From NCBI GenBank assembly GCA_947479935.1, contig CANKBG010000023.1, forward strand, positions 1 through 38,278: DNA of 38,278 nucleotides. Direction: 5' to 3'. Source of the DNA: Comamonadaceae bacterium (GTDB lineage Bacteria > Pseudomonadota > Gammaproteobacteria > Burkholderiales > Burkholderiaceae_C). Each line of letters opens with the position of its first letter. Positions within the stretch are counted from its first letter, which is position 1. Both the position numbers and the translations under genes were made by a program. Shown here piece after piece: positions 1-8,026 of the stretch. Under the pieces are notes generated by a model. That model did no database searches. It saw only the letters and a list, made by a program, of their open reading frames with translations, and was not told the DNA's origin.

Positions 1-2719
1 AGGCATTGGTGTGCAGTGAGTTGCAATTGTCGTAAATGGCAATCAGGGCTTGCAGCGTGGTGCGAATGTCGTTGAACTGAATTTCTTGCGCGTGCAATGA
101 GCGGCCAGAGGTTTGAATGTGGTACTTCAGTTTCTGGCTGCGATCGTTGGCGCCGTATTTATTCTTCATGGCCACCGCCCAAATGCGGCGTGCCACACGG
201 CCCATCACGGTGTACTCGGGGTCCATGCCGTTGCTGAAGAAGAAACTCAAGTTGGGCGCGAAATCATCGATGTGCATGCCGCGTGCCAAATAGGCTTCCA
301 CAAAAGTGAAACCATTGGACAACGTGAAAGCCAATTGGCTAATTGGGTTGGCGCCTGCTTCGGCAATGTGATAACCGCTGATGGACACGGAGTAGAAGTT
401 GCGCACATCGTTGTGCACAAAATATTGGGCAACGTCGCCCATGACTTTCAAGCTGAACTCGGTGCTGAAGATGCAAGTGTTTTGGCCTTGGTCTTCTTTC
501 AGAATGTCGGCTTGCACGGTGCCCCTCACATTGGCCAAAACCCACTTGCGAATTTTGAGGGCTTCTGTATCTGTGGGGTCGCGGCCGTTGTCGGTTTTGA
601 ATTTTTCTAAATTCTGATCAATGGCGGTGTTCATGAACATGGCCAAGATGGTGGGCGCAGGGCCATTGATGGTCATGGACACACTGGTGCTGGGGTTGCA
701 CAAATCAAAGCCACCATAAAGCACTTTCATGTCTTCAAGGGTGGCAATACTCACGCCAGAATTGCCTACCTTGCCGTAAATGTCTGGCCGAGGGTCGGGG
801 TCATTGCCGTACAGCGTGACAGAATCAAATGCAGTGGACAAACGTTTGGCAGGCATACCTTCGCTGAGCAGTTTGAAGCGCGTGTTGGTTCTAAAGGCAT
901 CGCCTTCACCCGCAAACATGCGGGTGGGATCTTCGCCTTCGCGCTTGAACGCAAAGGTGCCAGCGGTGAAGGGAAAGCTGCCTGGCACGTTGTCGAGCAT
1001 GAGCCATTTCAAAATTTCGCCATGGTCTTCGTAAGTGGGCAAAGACACTTTGCGAATGGTGGTGCCCGACAAACTTTTCGACGTCAGTGCCGTGCGAATT
1101 TCTTTGTCGCGAATTTTCACCACGTACTCGTCGCCGGCGTACGCTTGTTGCATTTCGGGCCATTGGCCCAGCAATTTTTTAGCCGCAGCGTCTTGTGTTT
1201 CCTCGCGGCGTACCGCCAAGTCGAGGGCGGCTTCAGCGGCTTTGGCGCGGCCTGGCTTGTCCACTTCCAACATGACAGCGGCTGCGCGCAGTTGTTGAAT
1301 TTCTCGCGCCAAGCGAGCTTGTGCTTTGGCTTGTTTTTTGTAGCCGCGCACCGTGTCGCTAATTTCAGCCAAATAGCGAGTGCGCGAGGCGGGCACCACA
1401 GGGGTTTGGTTGGTGCTGTGACGCACATTGACGTGAGGCAGCGAGCCCTCTTTCAATGGCAAGCCCAACTCGCCCAAGCGAACTTTCAAGGATTGGTACA
1501 AAGCCGTCACACCATCGTCGTTAAAGCGCGCGGCCATGGTGCCAAACACCGGCATTTGTTCAGTCGATACGGTCCAAGCTTCTTGGTTGCGTTGCACTTG
1601 TTTGGCCACATCGCGCAGCGCATCGCTGGCGCCTTTGCGGTCAAATTTGTTGATGGCCACAAACTCGGCAAAGTCGAGCATGTCGATTTTTTCTAACTGA
1701 CTTGCCGCGCCAAACTCTGGCGTCATCACGTACATGGGTACATCGACGAGCGGCACGATGGCCGCATCGCCTTGGCCAATGCCAGAGGTTTCCACAATGA
1801 CCACATCGAAGCCAGCCACTTTGCAAGCTGCCACCACATCGGGCAGTGCTGCAGAAATTTCGCTGCCGAAATCGCGTGTCGCCAAACTGCGCATGAACAC
1901 GCGCTGGCCATTGCGCCAGGGGTTGATGGCGTTCATGCGAATGCGATCGCCCAACAAGGCGCCCCCGCTTTTGCGGCGTGAAGGGTCAATGGATACCACG
2001 GCAATGCGCAGCGCATCGCCCTGATCTAAACGAAGACGGCGAATGAGTTCGTCGGTTAAAGAAGATTTGCCTGCGCCGCCGGTGCCAGTAATGCCCAGCA
2101 CTGGCACTTTGTGTTTGGCCGCTTCGGTGCGCAATGCTGCCACCATGTCGGCTGAAACACTGCCGTTTTCTAACACGGTGATCAGTTGTGACAACGAACG
2201 CCAGTGGGCTTCGGTGCCGCCTTGAATGGCTTTTAAATCTTTCGGCGCATAAGCGCTGAGGTCTTTGTCGCAGCGCATGACCATCTCGCCAATCATGCCG
2301 GCCAAGCCCATGCGTTGTCCGTCTTCGGGGCTGTAAATTCGGCCCACGCCGTAGGCATGCAACTCGCGAATTTCAGCGGGAACAATGACGCCGCCGCCAC
2401 CGCCAAATACTTGAATGTGTTCACCGCCGCGCTGGCGCAACAGGTCGACCATGTATTTGAAATACTCCACATGACCACCCTGATAAGAGCTGATGGCAAT
2501 GCCTTGTGCGTCTTCTTGCAAAGCGGCCGTGACCACCTCATCGACCGAGCGGTTGTGGCCCAAGTGAACCACTTCTGCCCCCATGCTTTGCAAAATGCGG
2601 CGCATGATGTTGATGGCGGCATCGTGACCATCAAACAAACTGGCCGCAGTGACGAAACGCACTTTGTGCGTGGGGCGGTATTCGGCAAGTGCTTTGTATT
2701 CGGCAGACAGGTCGGTCAT
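1..2719 (-). CDS. icmF: Fused isobutyryl-CoA mutase IcmF (C-terminus beyond window)
   Basis: Adenosylcobalamin-dependent mutase that interconverts isobutyryl-CoA and n-butyryl-CoA, fused to its own G-protein chaperone. About 906 codons are visible; the family runs to roughly 1,090 residues, so the 3' end lies left of the window. Domains in order: B12-binding domain near residues 10-150 with the D-G-H-D-A-A motif (His32 as cobalt ligand); MeaI/ArgK-type GTPase domain with P-loop GTGGAGKSS (Lys218) followed by [11 protein letters not shown]; mutase domain from about residue 550. Where methylmalonyl-CoA mutase has Tyr and Arg in the substrate pocket, this protein has Phe602 (RMFAGEG) and Gln746 (GQNTC). 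That is the isobutyryl-CoA signature, and the 144-residue spacing matches what I recall for characterised IcmF (Phe598/Gln742). The start is the ATG at 2719. A palindromic operator candidate lies 20 bases upstream. A role in branched-chain or short acyl-CoA metabolism is inferred. Confidence 0.93.
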   Translation of the reverse strand, partial: MTDLSAEYKALAEYRPTHKVRFVTAASLFDGHDAAINIMRRILQSMGAEVVHLGHNRSVDEVVTAALQEDAQGIAISSYQGGHVEYFKYMVDLLRQRGGEHIQVFGGGGGVIVPAEIRELHAYGVGRIYSPEDGQRMGLAGMIGEMVMRCDKDLSAYAPKDLKAIQGGTEAHWRSLSQLITVLENGSVSADMVAALRTEAAKHKVPVLGITGTGGAGKSSLTDELIRRLRLDQGDALRIAVVSIDPSRRKSGGALLGDRIRMNAINPWRNGQRVFMRSLATRDFGSEISAALPDVVAACKVAGFDVVIVETSGIGQGDAAIVPLVDVPMYVMTPEFGAASQLEKIDMLDFAEFVAINKFDRKGASDALRDVAKQVQRNQEAWTVSTEQMPVFGTMAARFNDDGVTALYQSLKVRLGELGLPLKEGSLPHVNVRHSTNQTPVVPASRTRYLAEISDTVRGYKKQAKAQARLAREIQQLRAAAVMLEVDKPGRAKAAEAALDLAVRREETQDAAAKKLLGQWPEMQQAYAGDEYVVKIRDKEIRTALTSKSLSGTTIRKVSLPTYEDHGEILKWLMLDNVPGSFPFTAGTFAFKREGEDPTRMFAGEGDAFRTNTRFKLLSEGMPAKRLSTAFDSVTLYGNDPDPRPDIYGKVGNSGVSIATLEDMKVLYGGFDLCNPSTSVSMTINGPAPTILAMFMNTAIDQNLEKFKTDNGRDPTDTEALKIRKWVLANVRGTVQADILKEDQGQNTCIFSTEFSLKVMGDVAQYFVHNDVRNFYSVSISGYHIAEAGANPISQLAFTLSNGFTFVEAYLARGMHIDDFAPNLSFFFSNGMDPEYTVMGRVARRIWAVAMKNKYGANDRSQKLKYHIQTSGRSLHAQEIQFNDIRTTLQALIAIYDNCNSLHTNA

Positions 2720-2739
2720 GGTAGTGTTCCAGCTTTACG

Positions 2740-2755
2740 TTTACGTTAACGTCAA
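2740..2755. promoter_or_regulatory. LiuR-like (MerR family) palindromic operator candidate upstream of icmF
   Basis: The 16 bases TTTACGTTAACGTCAA form a palindrome centred between 2747 and 2748 with a single mismatched pair. A further TTTACGT half-like unit lies directly upstream at 2734-2740. The ACGT-rich form resembles MerR-family LiuR operators that control branched-chain amino acid and acyl-CoA catabolism in beta- and gammaproteobacteria. That resemblance is from memory and was not searched. The site sits 20 bases before the icmF ATG and overlaps the stop codon of the upstream membrane protein gene, so icmF probably has its own promoter here rather than depending only on read-through. 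Confidence 0.5.
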
Positions 2756-3237
2756 CTTTCGATCTTAGCCGTTTTAGTGAGAAAAGTCTTACAAATCAAC
2801 ATGCCGGCCAGCATGGAGCCCGTAAATAGAAGGGCGTCGGTGCTTAAAAGCGCGGACGCCAAGGCTGGGCCAGGGCAATAGCCCGCCAATCCCCAACCTG
2901 CGCCAAATAAAAGGGCGCCTCCGACCAAGGGCAAATCAATTTGGTTTTTGGAAGGTTCGTGAAACTGGTTGCCATAGTAGGGAACTTGGGAAATTCGTTG
3001 CGTCCAAGCAAAAGCGACCAGGGTGACGCTGACGGCGCCGCCCATGACAAAGGCCAGAGTGGGGTCCCACAGGCCGGGAAATGGACCTTTCCATGCGCCT
3101 GTGACGTCCAAAAATCCTAGCACTTTGAGGGGCTGCGTCATGCCGGAAATGACCAAGCCAGCCGCAAAAATAAGGCCAGCAGAAAAAGCCAGACCCAAAC
3201 GGCCGGCGCGGTGAGGGTTGGGACTCATCTCGCTCAT
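2752..3237 (-). CDS. YeeE/YedE-like membrane protein, C-terminal half (DUF6691 type)
   Basis: Small integral membrane protein of 161 residues, rich in hydrophobic segments (for example around residues 11-32, 56-75 and 105-150). It resembles the second half of YeeE/YedE sulfur transporters, which import thiosulfate or related sulfur compounds. Recognisable features are GLVISGMTQP near the N-terminus, FVMGGAVSVT in the middle and a glycine-rich GAGWGLAGYCPGP stretch with one cysteine near the C-terminus. The start is the ATG at 3237, which overlaps the stop of the preceding half by an ATGA junction, so translation is almost certainly coupled. The frame stays open upstream of this start, but that extension reads as unnatural sequence and lies over the neighbouring gene. 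The transported substrate is unknown. Confidence 0.82.
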   Translation of the reverse strand: MSEMSPNPHRAGRLGLAFSAGLIFAAGLVISGMTQPLKVLGFLDVTGAWKGPFPGLWDPTLAFVMGGAVSVTLVAFAWTQRISQVPYYGNQFHEPSKNQIDLPLVGGALLFGAGWGLAGYCPGPALASALLSTDALLFTGSMLAGMLICKTFLTKTAKIES

Positions 3238-3701
3238 AGGCCACCCCGTGCCAATGTGACGGCCATCATGCCAGCGGCCATGAAAACGCAGACTGCCACC
3301 AAAGACCTGACCGAAAGCCGCCCTAAGCCACAAACACCATGACCACTGGTGCAGCCGCTGCCCCACACGGTGCCAAAGCCCACCAACAGGCCAGCTGGAA
3401 TGAGCAAAGTTAAGGAGCGGGTGGGCAATTGAGGTATTTCCAAGCCCTGGCCCAACAAGCACCCCCCCACAATCAGGCCCGCTAAGAAAGCCCAACGCCA
3501 TGTGTCTGGTTGGGTGGGTGCCGTCAAAACCTCGGCGGTGATGCTGCTGACACCTGAAATTCTGCCCAAGCCCCACCACAATAGCCAACTGGCCAAGCCA
3601 ATGAGAATACCGCCGATGGCAGCAAAATAATAAGGGTGCAAATTAGCAAGCATTGAACAGCATTCCAGAAAATTGGCTAAAAAGGTGGCAAAAGTTATCA
3701 T
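3234..3701 (-). CDS. YeeE/YedE-like membrane protein, N-terminal half
   Basis: 155-residue membrane protein that pairs with the overlapping downstream gene to reconstitute a split YeeE/YedE-type sulfur transporter. The hallmark GCTSGHGVCGLGRLS lies near residues 115-129; its cysteines match the conserved ones thought to relay thiosulfate through YeeE channels. Hydrophobic segments lie around residues 26-46, 70-84, 97-112 and 131-152. Two starts are possible. The ATG at 3701 has a GAGAG-like ribosome site about 8 bases upstream. The ATG at 3653 gives the more usual N-terminus (MLANLHPYYF) but has a weak ribosome site, and it would leave the divergent csoR promoter outside the coding region. 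The gene is divergent from the CsoR-family regulator, which is therefore its likely repressor. Confidence 0.82.
   Translation of the reverse strand: MITFATFLANFLECCSMLANLHPYYFAAIGGILIGLASWLLWWGLGRISGVSSITAEVLTAPTQPDTWRWAFLAGLIVGGCLLGQGLEIPQLPTRSLTLLIPAGLLVGFGTVWGSGCTSGHGVCGLGRLSVRSLVAVCVFMAAGMMAVTLARGGL
3673..3701 (+). promoter_or_regulatory. Candidate sigma-70 promoter for the csoR-pdo operon
   Basis: TTGGCT at 3673-3678 and TATCAT at 3696-3701 are separated by exactly 17 bases, matching the -35 and -10 consensus at 4/6 and 5/6 positions. The predicted transcription start falls near 3708, leaving about 20 bases before the ATG at 3729. The element overlaps the first codons of the divergent membrane protein gene if that gene starts at 3701. 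I could not find the G-tract operator known for some CsoR/CstR proteins. Confidence 0.4.
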
Positions 3702-3728
3702 AATTTGCTCTCATCTAGAAAGAATTCC

Positions 3729-3974
3729 ATGAGTCGTCTTGCCGATCCTGAAAAAAAGAAAGCCCTTTGCGCCCGTTTGGCGCGCATTGAAGGCCAATTG
3801 CGAGGCCTGCAAAAACTGATAGACAACGACGCCGATTGCGAAAAAATTGCCCAACAAATGGCGGCTTCGCGCAAGGCCTTGGACAAAGCGTTTTTCGCCA
3901 TGGTCGGTTGCATGATCGAACAAGGTGACCAATCGGCTGAGCATGTGGCAGAAATGCTCACTAAATTTGCTTAA
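3729..3974 (+). CDS. CsoR/FrmR-family transcriptional repressor, probably sulfur-sensing
   Basis: 81-residue all-helical DUF156 repressor (RIEGQLRGLQKLI motif at residues 19-31). Members bind DNA as tetramers and release it when cysteine thiols bind metal or are modified. Cysteines sit at residues 14, 37 and 61. Cys37 is the conserved family cysteine. The second partner is Cys61, 24 residues later, instead of the His(+25)/Cys(+29) pair of copper-sensing CsoR or the Cys(+29) of persulfide-sensing CstR. Adjacent genes are a YeeE-type transporter and a persulfide dioxygenase with no copper gene, so sulfide or persulfide sensing is the likelier role (inference). The ATG at 3729 is preferred; a TTG at 3705 would add eight unconserved residues. 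Confidence 0.85.
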   Translation: MSRLADPEKKKALCARLARIEGQLRGLQKLIDNDADCEKIAQQMAASRKALDKAFFAMVGCMIEQGDQSAEHVAEMLTKFA

Positions 3975-3982
3975 GGCTTGCA

Positions 3983-5134
3983 ATGCAAAACTTGCAAGCC
4001 CAGGTCGTTCAGCTTTTTGATACCGACTCAAGCACCTACACCTATGTGGTCTACGATCCCGCCACATTGGATGCGGTCATCATTGACCCTGTGGCTGAAC
4101 AAATAGAACGTGACCAGAAAGTCATTCAAGAAAAAGGTCTCAAACTCCAATGGGCTTTAGAAACCCATGCCCACGCAGATCACATTACCAGTGCAGGTTT
4201 GTTGGCCGAACATTTGGGTGTGAAAACGGCGGCGCCTGAAGGCTGCCACATTGGCACGGCAGCGGTTCAATTGGTGGATGGCCAAATGATTCCCTTTGGC
4301 GCGTTTGCACTGAAAGCTTTGCACACCCCCGGGCACACCGGCGGCAGCATGAGTTTTTATCTGTCTGCTAACGAAGGCACCCATGTTTTCACGGGCGATA
4401 CCTTGTTAATCAATGGTTGTGGTCGAACCGACTTTCAGTCGGGCAGTGGGGAAAGTTTGTATCACAGCATCACGCAAATTTTGTTCAAGTTGCCTGAAGG
4501 CACCACGGTTTGGCCGGGGCATGATTACCAAAGCAAAACCCATTCAAGCATTGGCCACGAGATGATGCACAACGCAAGAGTTGCGGGCAAAACCAAAGCG
4601 CAGTTTGTGGAGACCATGAACAACTTGAATTTGCCAAAGCCAAGGCGCATTGATGAGGCGGTGCCTGCCAATTTAAATTCTGGTTTACGGCAAGATGCCG
4701 GAGGAGAACCCATGCGAAAAGATGTTTTGAACATTCGGCCTGCAGAAGGCTATGCGGGTGATATATCGCCTGAACTGGCTTGGCATTGGGTGCAATCGGG
4801 CGAGGCCGTGTTGGTGGATGTTCGCTCTGATGCCGAGCGAGCTTGGGTGGGTTTTGTGCCTGAAGCCAAAGCCCTGGCATGGAAGCAGTGGCCGGTGGTC
4901 GATGTCAATCCAGAATTTGATGCGGGTATTCAAGCCGTTGCATCTGCAGGTCTCAAAATTGTGTTGCTGTGCCGAAGCGGTGTGAGGTCTGTGGCTGCGG
5001 CCCAAAGAGCCACTCAACTGGGCATCGAGGCCTTCAATATTTTGGAAGGTTTTGAAGGAGATCCTGATGCCCATGCGCATCGAGGCCATGTAGGTGGCTG
5101 GAAAATGCGCGGCTTGCCTTGGAGACAAAACTGA
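3983..5134 (+). CDS. Persulfide dioxygenase-rhodanese fusion protein
   Basis: 383-residue cytosolic two-domain enzyme. Residues 1-240 form an ETHE1-like metallo-beta-lactamase domain with THAHADH (His62, His64, Asp66, His67), His118, Asp139 (TGDTL) and His180. It would oxidise glutathione persulfide to sulfite and glutathione using a single iron. Residues about 255-380 form a rhodanese domain with Cys330 in CRSGVRS, able to move sulfur between persulfide, sulfite and thiosulfate. The fusion corresponds to the class called PRF, which processes sulfide-derived persulfides. It follows the CsoR-family gene by eight bases, so both are probably on one mRNA. The 3' end overlaps the TTG start assigned to the next gene by 16 bases. 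Confidence 0.92.
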   Translation: MQNLQAQVVQLFDTDSSTYTYVVYDPATLDAVIIDPVAEQIERDQKVIQEKGLKLQWALETHAHADHITSAGLLAEHLGVKTAAPEGCHIGTAAVQLVDGQMIPFGAFALKALHTPGHTGGSMSFYLSANEGTHVFTGDTLLINGCGRTDFQSGSGESLYHSITQILFKLPEGTTVWPGHDYQSKTHSSIGHEMMHNARVAGKTKAQFVETMNNLNLPKPRRIDEAVPANLNSGLRQDAGGEPMRKDVLNIRPAEGYAGDISPELAWHWVQSGEAVLVDVRSDAERAWVGFVPEAKALAWKQWPVVDVNPEFDAGIQAVASAGLKIVLLCRSGVRSVAAAQRATQLGIEAFNILEGFEGDPDAHAHRGHVGGWKMRGLPWRQN

Positions 5135-6471
5135 TAAATTCAAAAACCACCACCGAGGCGCTCAGCCCTCAAATTCAAGCCGTCTTGGCGCGCATTGAGG
5201 CCAAGCAAGATGAAGTGGTGGCCCTCACACAAGAATTGGTACGCATCCCCACCGTCAACCCACCAGGCGATGCTTACGAGGCTTGCGCCAGGCTCATTGG
5301 CGAGCGCTTAAAGCCGCGCGGTTTTGCCGTTGAATACGTGCGTGCGCATGGTGCCCCCGGCGACTCCGATGCCAAGCCCCGAGTGAACGTGGTGGCGCGT
5401 TGGCAGGGCGCCCAAGATGGCGATTGTGTGCACTTCAACAGCCACATTGATGTGGTGGAGGCGGGCAGTGGTTGGACCTCCGATCCGTTTGGCGCTGATA
5501 TTCGGGACGGCAAAATTTATGGCCGTGGCACCTGCGACATGAAGGGTGGATTGGCCGCCAGCATCATTGCTTGCGAAGCCTTGATTGAATCGGGTTTGCC
5601 TATACCTGGTGCGCTTGAAATCAGTGGCACCGTTGATGAAGAATCGGGGGGCTTTGCTGGCGTGTGTTATTTGGCTGAGCGGGGTTACTTCAGCAAACCG
5701 CGTGTGCACCATGTGATCATTCCCGAGCCATTGGGTGTAGACCGAATTTGCTTAGGCCACCGCGGCGTGTGGTGGGGCGAGGTGGAAACCAAAGGCCGTA
5801 TTGCGCATGGCTCCATGCCGTTTTTAGGCGACAGCGCCATCAACCACATGAGTGCGTTCATTCATTTGTTGGAAACGCAATTGCAACCCCGATTGAAACA
5901 ACGACATACCTCTGAGCCCGTTGAACCACCGGGCGCGCGAGTCAGTACCTTGAACATCAACAGCATTCATGGTGGCCAAGTCGAGCAACGTTATGCCTCA
6001 GACGAGCGAGGCTGGCCCACGGCTGACACGCCATCTCCTGTGGTGGCGCACAGTTGCCGTACGGTGCTCGACAGACGTTTCATTGCAGAAGAAAACTTGG
6101 AAGCCGTGAAGCAAGAAATCATTGACATGCTGGATGAGTTGAAACGCACACGCCCAGGTTTTGATTACGGCATTCGCGAAATTATGAGCTTTGTGCCCAC
6201 TGCCACACCCCGTGATGCGCCTGTGGTCGATGCTACAGCGCGCGCCATTGCCCGCGTGTTGGGTCGTGAACCTTCTTACATTGCCAGCCCTGGCACCTAC
6301 GATCAAAAGCACATTGTGCGAACTGGCAAGTTGAAAGACTGCATTGCCTATGGTCCTGGCATCTTGGACTTGGCGCACCAACCCAATGAATACGTGGGCA
6401 TTCAAGAGTTGGTGGATTCGGCCAAGGTGATGGCCTTGGCCAGTTTGACTTTGACGGGTGCGATGCGTTGA
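5119..6471 (+). CDS. M20-family metallo-hydrolase (ArgE/DapE/ACY1 type)
   Basis: Zinc-dependent amidohydrolase of about 450 residues acting on N-acyl amino acids or small peptides. Visible motifs: HFNSHIDVVEAG (His109, Asp111), GRGTCDMKGG (Asp140 bridging the metals), and TVDEESGG (catalytic Glu174 and metal ligand Glu175), followed by the lid/dimerisation domain around residues 215-340. The exact substrate cannot be assigned; homologs are annotated as acetylornithine deacetylase or succinyl-diaminopimelate desuccinylase, but the gene sits among peptide and amide genes. The start is uncertain: no in-frame ATG or GTG precedes the first motif. TTG at 5119 is the best choice; CTG at 5131 has GGAG a few bases before it. 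The reading frame overlaps the rhodanese fusion, suggesting coupled translation. Confidence 0.87.
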   Translation: METKLINSKTTTEALSPQIQAVLARIEAKQDEVVALTQELVRIPTVNPPGDAYEACARLIGERLKPRGFAVEYVRAHGAPGDSDAKPRVNVVARWQGAQDGDCVHFNSHIDVVEAGSGWTSDPFGADIRDGKIYGRGTCDMKGGLAASIIACEALIESGLPIPGALEISGTVDEESGGFAGVCYLAERGYFSKPRVHHVIIPEPLGVDRICLGHRGVWWGEVETKGRIAHGSMPFLGDSAINHMSAFIHLLETQLQPRLKQRHTSEPVEPPGARVSTLNINSIHGGQVEQRYASDERGWPTADTPSPVVAHSCRTVLDRRFIAEENLEAVKQEIIDMLDELKRTRPGFDYGIREIMSFVPTATPRDAPVVDATARAIARVLGREPSYIASPGTYDQKHIVRTGKLKDCIAYGPGILDLAHQPNEYVGIQELVDSAKVMALASLTLTGAMR

Positions 6472-6478
6472 TTGAAAT

Positions 6479-7909
6479 TCAAATGCCGGGAGGCCGTTTG
6501 TGAATCAAATCTTGCGCAGCCAATTCGTAGGCATGCGCCACTTGCAATAATTCAAAGTCCCCTTGCGGCTTGCCAATGAGTTGCAAGCCCATTGGTAGCC
6601 CTTGTGCATTAAAGCCTGCAGGCACACTGATAGCAGGTAGCCCTGCGAAGGTGGGATAGAGGACCACTTCCATCCAGCGATGATAGGTGTCCATGGTGCG
6701 GCCCTCAATGGTTTGTGGCCAACGCTCTTTCACGTCGAATGGCCAAACTTGCGCAGTGGGAATGGCCAACACATCAAACGATTCAAACAATGTGAGCATG
6801 CTTTGGTAATAACGGGTGCGCGTGGCACTGGCCTTCATCAATTGGTTGCCCGATAAGTTGAGGGACTGGTCGTATTCCCATTGCGCTTCAGGTTTTACTT
6901 TTTCGCGCCAATTGGGAAGATGTGCGTACGCGCCTGTATTGGTGCCCGCCAAGGCTTTGCGCCACACCAGCCAGGCATCCCAAATTTCTTCGGGCTGCAT
7001 GCTGATGGATGTGTTGTCGATGCGGCATCCTGTGGTTTCTAAAACTTGGAGCGCACTTTGGCAAACCTCCAAAATGCCAGATTCCATGGGCAAGTAGCCA
7101 TTTAAGTTGCCCAGCCAACCGACCCGCATGCCTTTCATGTTGGCTTCTAAGTCTTGTGCAAATGCCGCGCCACTTTCATGAATCGACAAAGGCGCGCGGG
7201 CATCGTAGCCAGCTTGTGTTGAAAGCAGCATGGCCAGATCGGGCACCGTTCTCGCCATGGGCCCTTCCGTGCTAAGTTGTGAGATGAACATATCTGGCAC
7301 CGACGGCTTAGGGACGCGACCTTGCGAAGGTCGCATGCCAAACACATGATTCCAACCCGCTGGATTGCGCAGGCTGCCCATAAAGTCGGAGCCATCTGCG
7401 ACGGGCAACATGCGTTGAGCCAATGCAACGGCCGCGCCACCACTGCTGCCGCCTGCCGTTTTACGGGCGTCCCAAGCATTGTGGGTGGCGCCAAATACTT
7501 CATTGAAAGTGTGCGAGCCCAAGCCAAATTCAGGCGTGTTGGTCTTGCCAATCATGATGCAACCCGCGGCACGCATGCGAGTGGCCATGAGGCCGTCTAT
7601 GGTAGATGGGGTGAGAGGCGTCAGAGGCGAACCGTGGCTGGTACGAAAGCCTTTCACATCCGCCAAATCTTTGACTGCTTGCGGCAAGCCATGCATCCAA
7701 CCCATGGATTCTCCGCGGGCCAGTTGGGCATCACGTTCGTCAGCTTGGGACAAGATGCCTTTGAGGGGCGCAAGGCTGACAATGGCGTTGCTGGCAGGAT
7801 TGTGTTTTTCAATTTGCTTTAAAAAAGCCTGCATCACTTCGCGGCAGGACACTTGCTTGGTGTGGATGGCTTTTGACAAATCCAGCGCCGACATATTGGG
7901 GATGACCAT
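6479..7909 (-). CDS. Amidase signature family hydrolase (first copy)
   Basis: 476-residue amidase with the Ser-cisSer-Lys catalytic triad: Lys80 in QAVKDLAD, Ser155 in TAGGSSGGAA, and nucleophile Ser179 in DGSDFMGSLRNPA. The usual G-G before the nucleophile is M-G here, a variant I believe occurs in a known subgroup. It would hydrolyse a carboxamide to acid and ammonia in the cytosol; the substrate is unknown. The 3' end faces the M20 gene with only seven bases between the stop codons. Its 5' end faces the ABC transporter operon across about 117 bases, so the two may share regulation. The ATG at 7909 lacks a good ribosome site; a second ATG five codons later is possible. Confidence 0.88.
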   Translation of the reverse strand: MVIPNMSALDLSKAIHTKQVSCREVMQAFLKQIEKHNPASNAIVSLAPLKGILSQADERDAQLARGESMGWMHGLPQAVKDLADVKGFRTSHGSPLTPLTPSTIDGLMATRMRAAGCIMIGKTNTPEFGLGSHTFNEVFGATHNAWDARKTAGGSSGGAAVALAQRMLPVADGSDFMGSLRNPAGWNHVFGMRPSQGRVPKPSVPDMFISQLSTEGPMARTVPDLAMLLSTQAGYDARAPLSIHESGAAFAQDLEANMKGMRVGWLGNLNGYLPMESGILEVCQSALQVLETTGCRIDNTSISMQPEEIWDAWLVWRKALAGTNTGAYAHLPNWREKVKPEAQWEYDQSLNLSGNQLMKASATRTRYYQSMLTLFESFDVLAIPTAQVWPFDVKERWPQTIEGRTMDTYHRWMEVVLYPTFAGLPAISVPAGFNAQGLPMGLQLIGKPQGDFELLQVAHAYELAAQDLIHKRPPGI

Positions 7910-8026
7910 GAGGTTATTTTGCTTTCTGGGGTCTATAGTGGGGGTGTTTTCTATTCATGCCATTTTGAACTTGGAATTGCCAAGCAGTTTGCAATTTCGG
8001 GTTATTTTCTTTTGGAGTAAACCCTG

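Noticed and set aside
113..1696. Plus-strand open frames opposite icmF
   Set aside because: They are antisense shadows of a clearly homologous minus-strand gene and have no recognisable motif or ribosome site.
1..2719. Methylmalonyl-CoA mutase annotation
   Set aside because: The Phe/Gln pocket pair and the GTPase fused between B12 and mutase domains fit IcmF and not MCM.
3238..3588. N-terminal extension of the second YeeE-like gene in the same open frame
   Set aside because: The extension overlaps the first YeeE-like gene, has Trp/His/Gly-rich composition unlike a membrane protein, and an ATGA start at 3237 is available.
3729..3974. Copper-sensing CsoR
   Set aside because: The His and Cys expected at +25 and +29 are missing and no copper transporter or chaperone gene is nearby.
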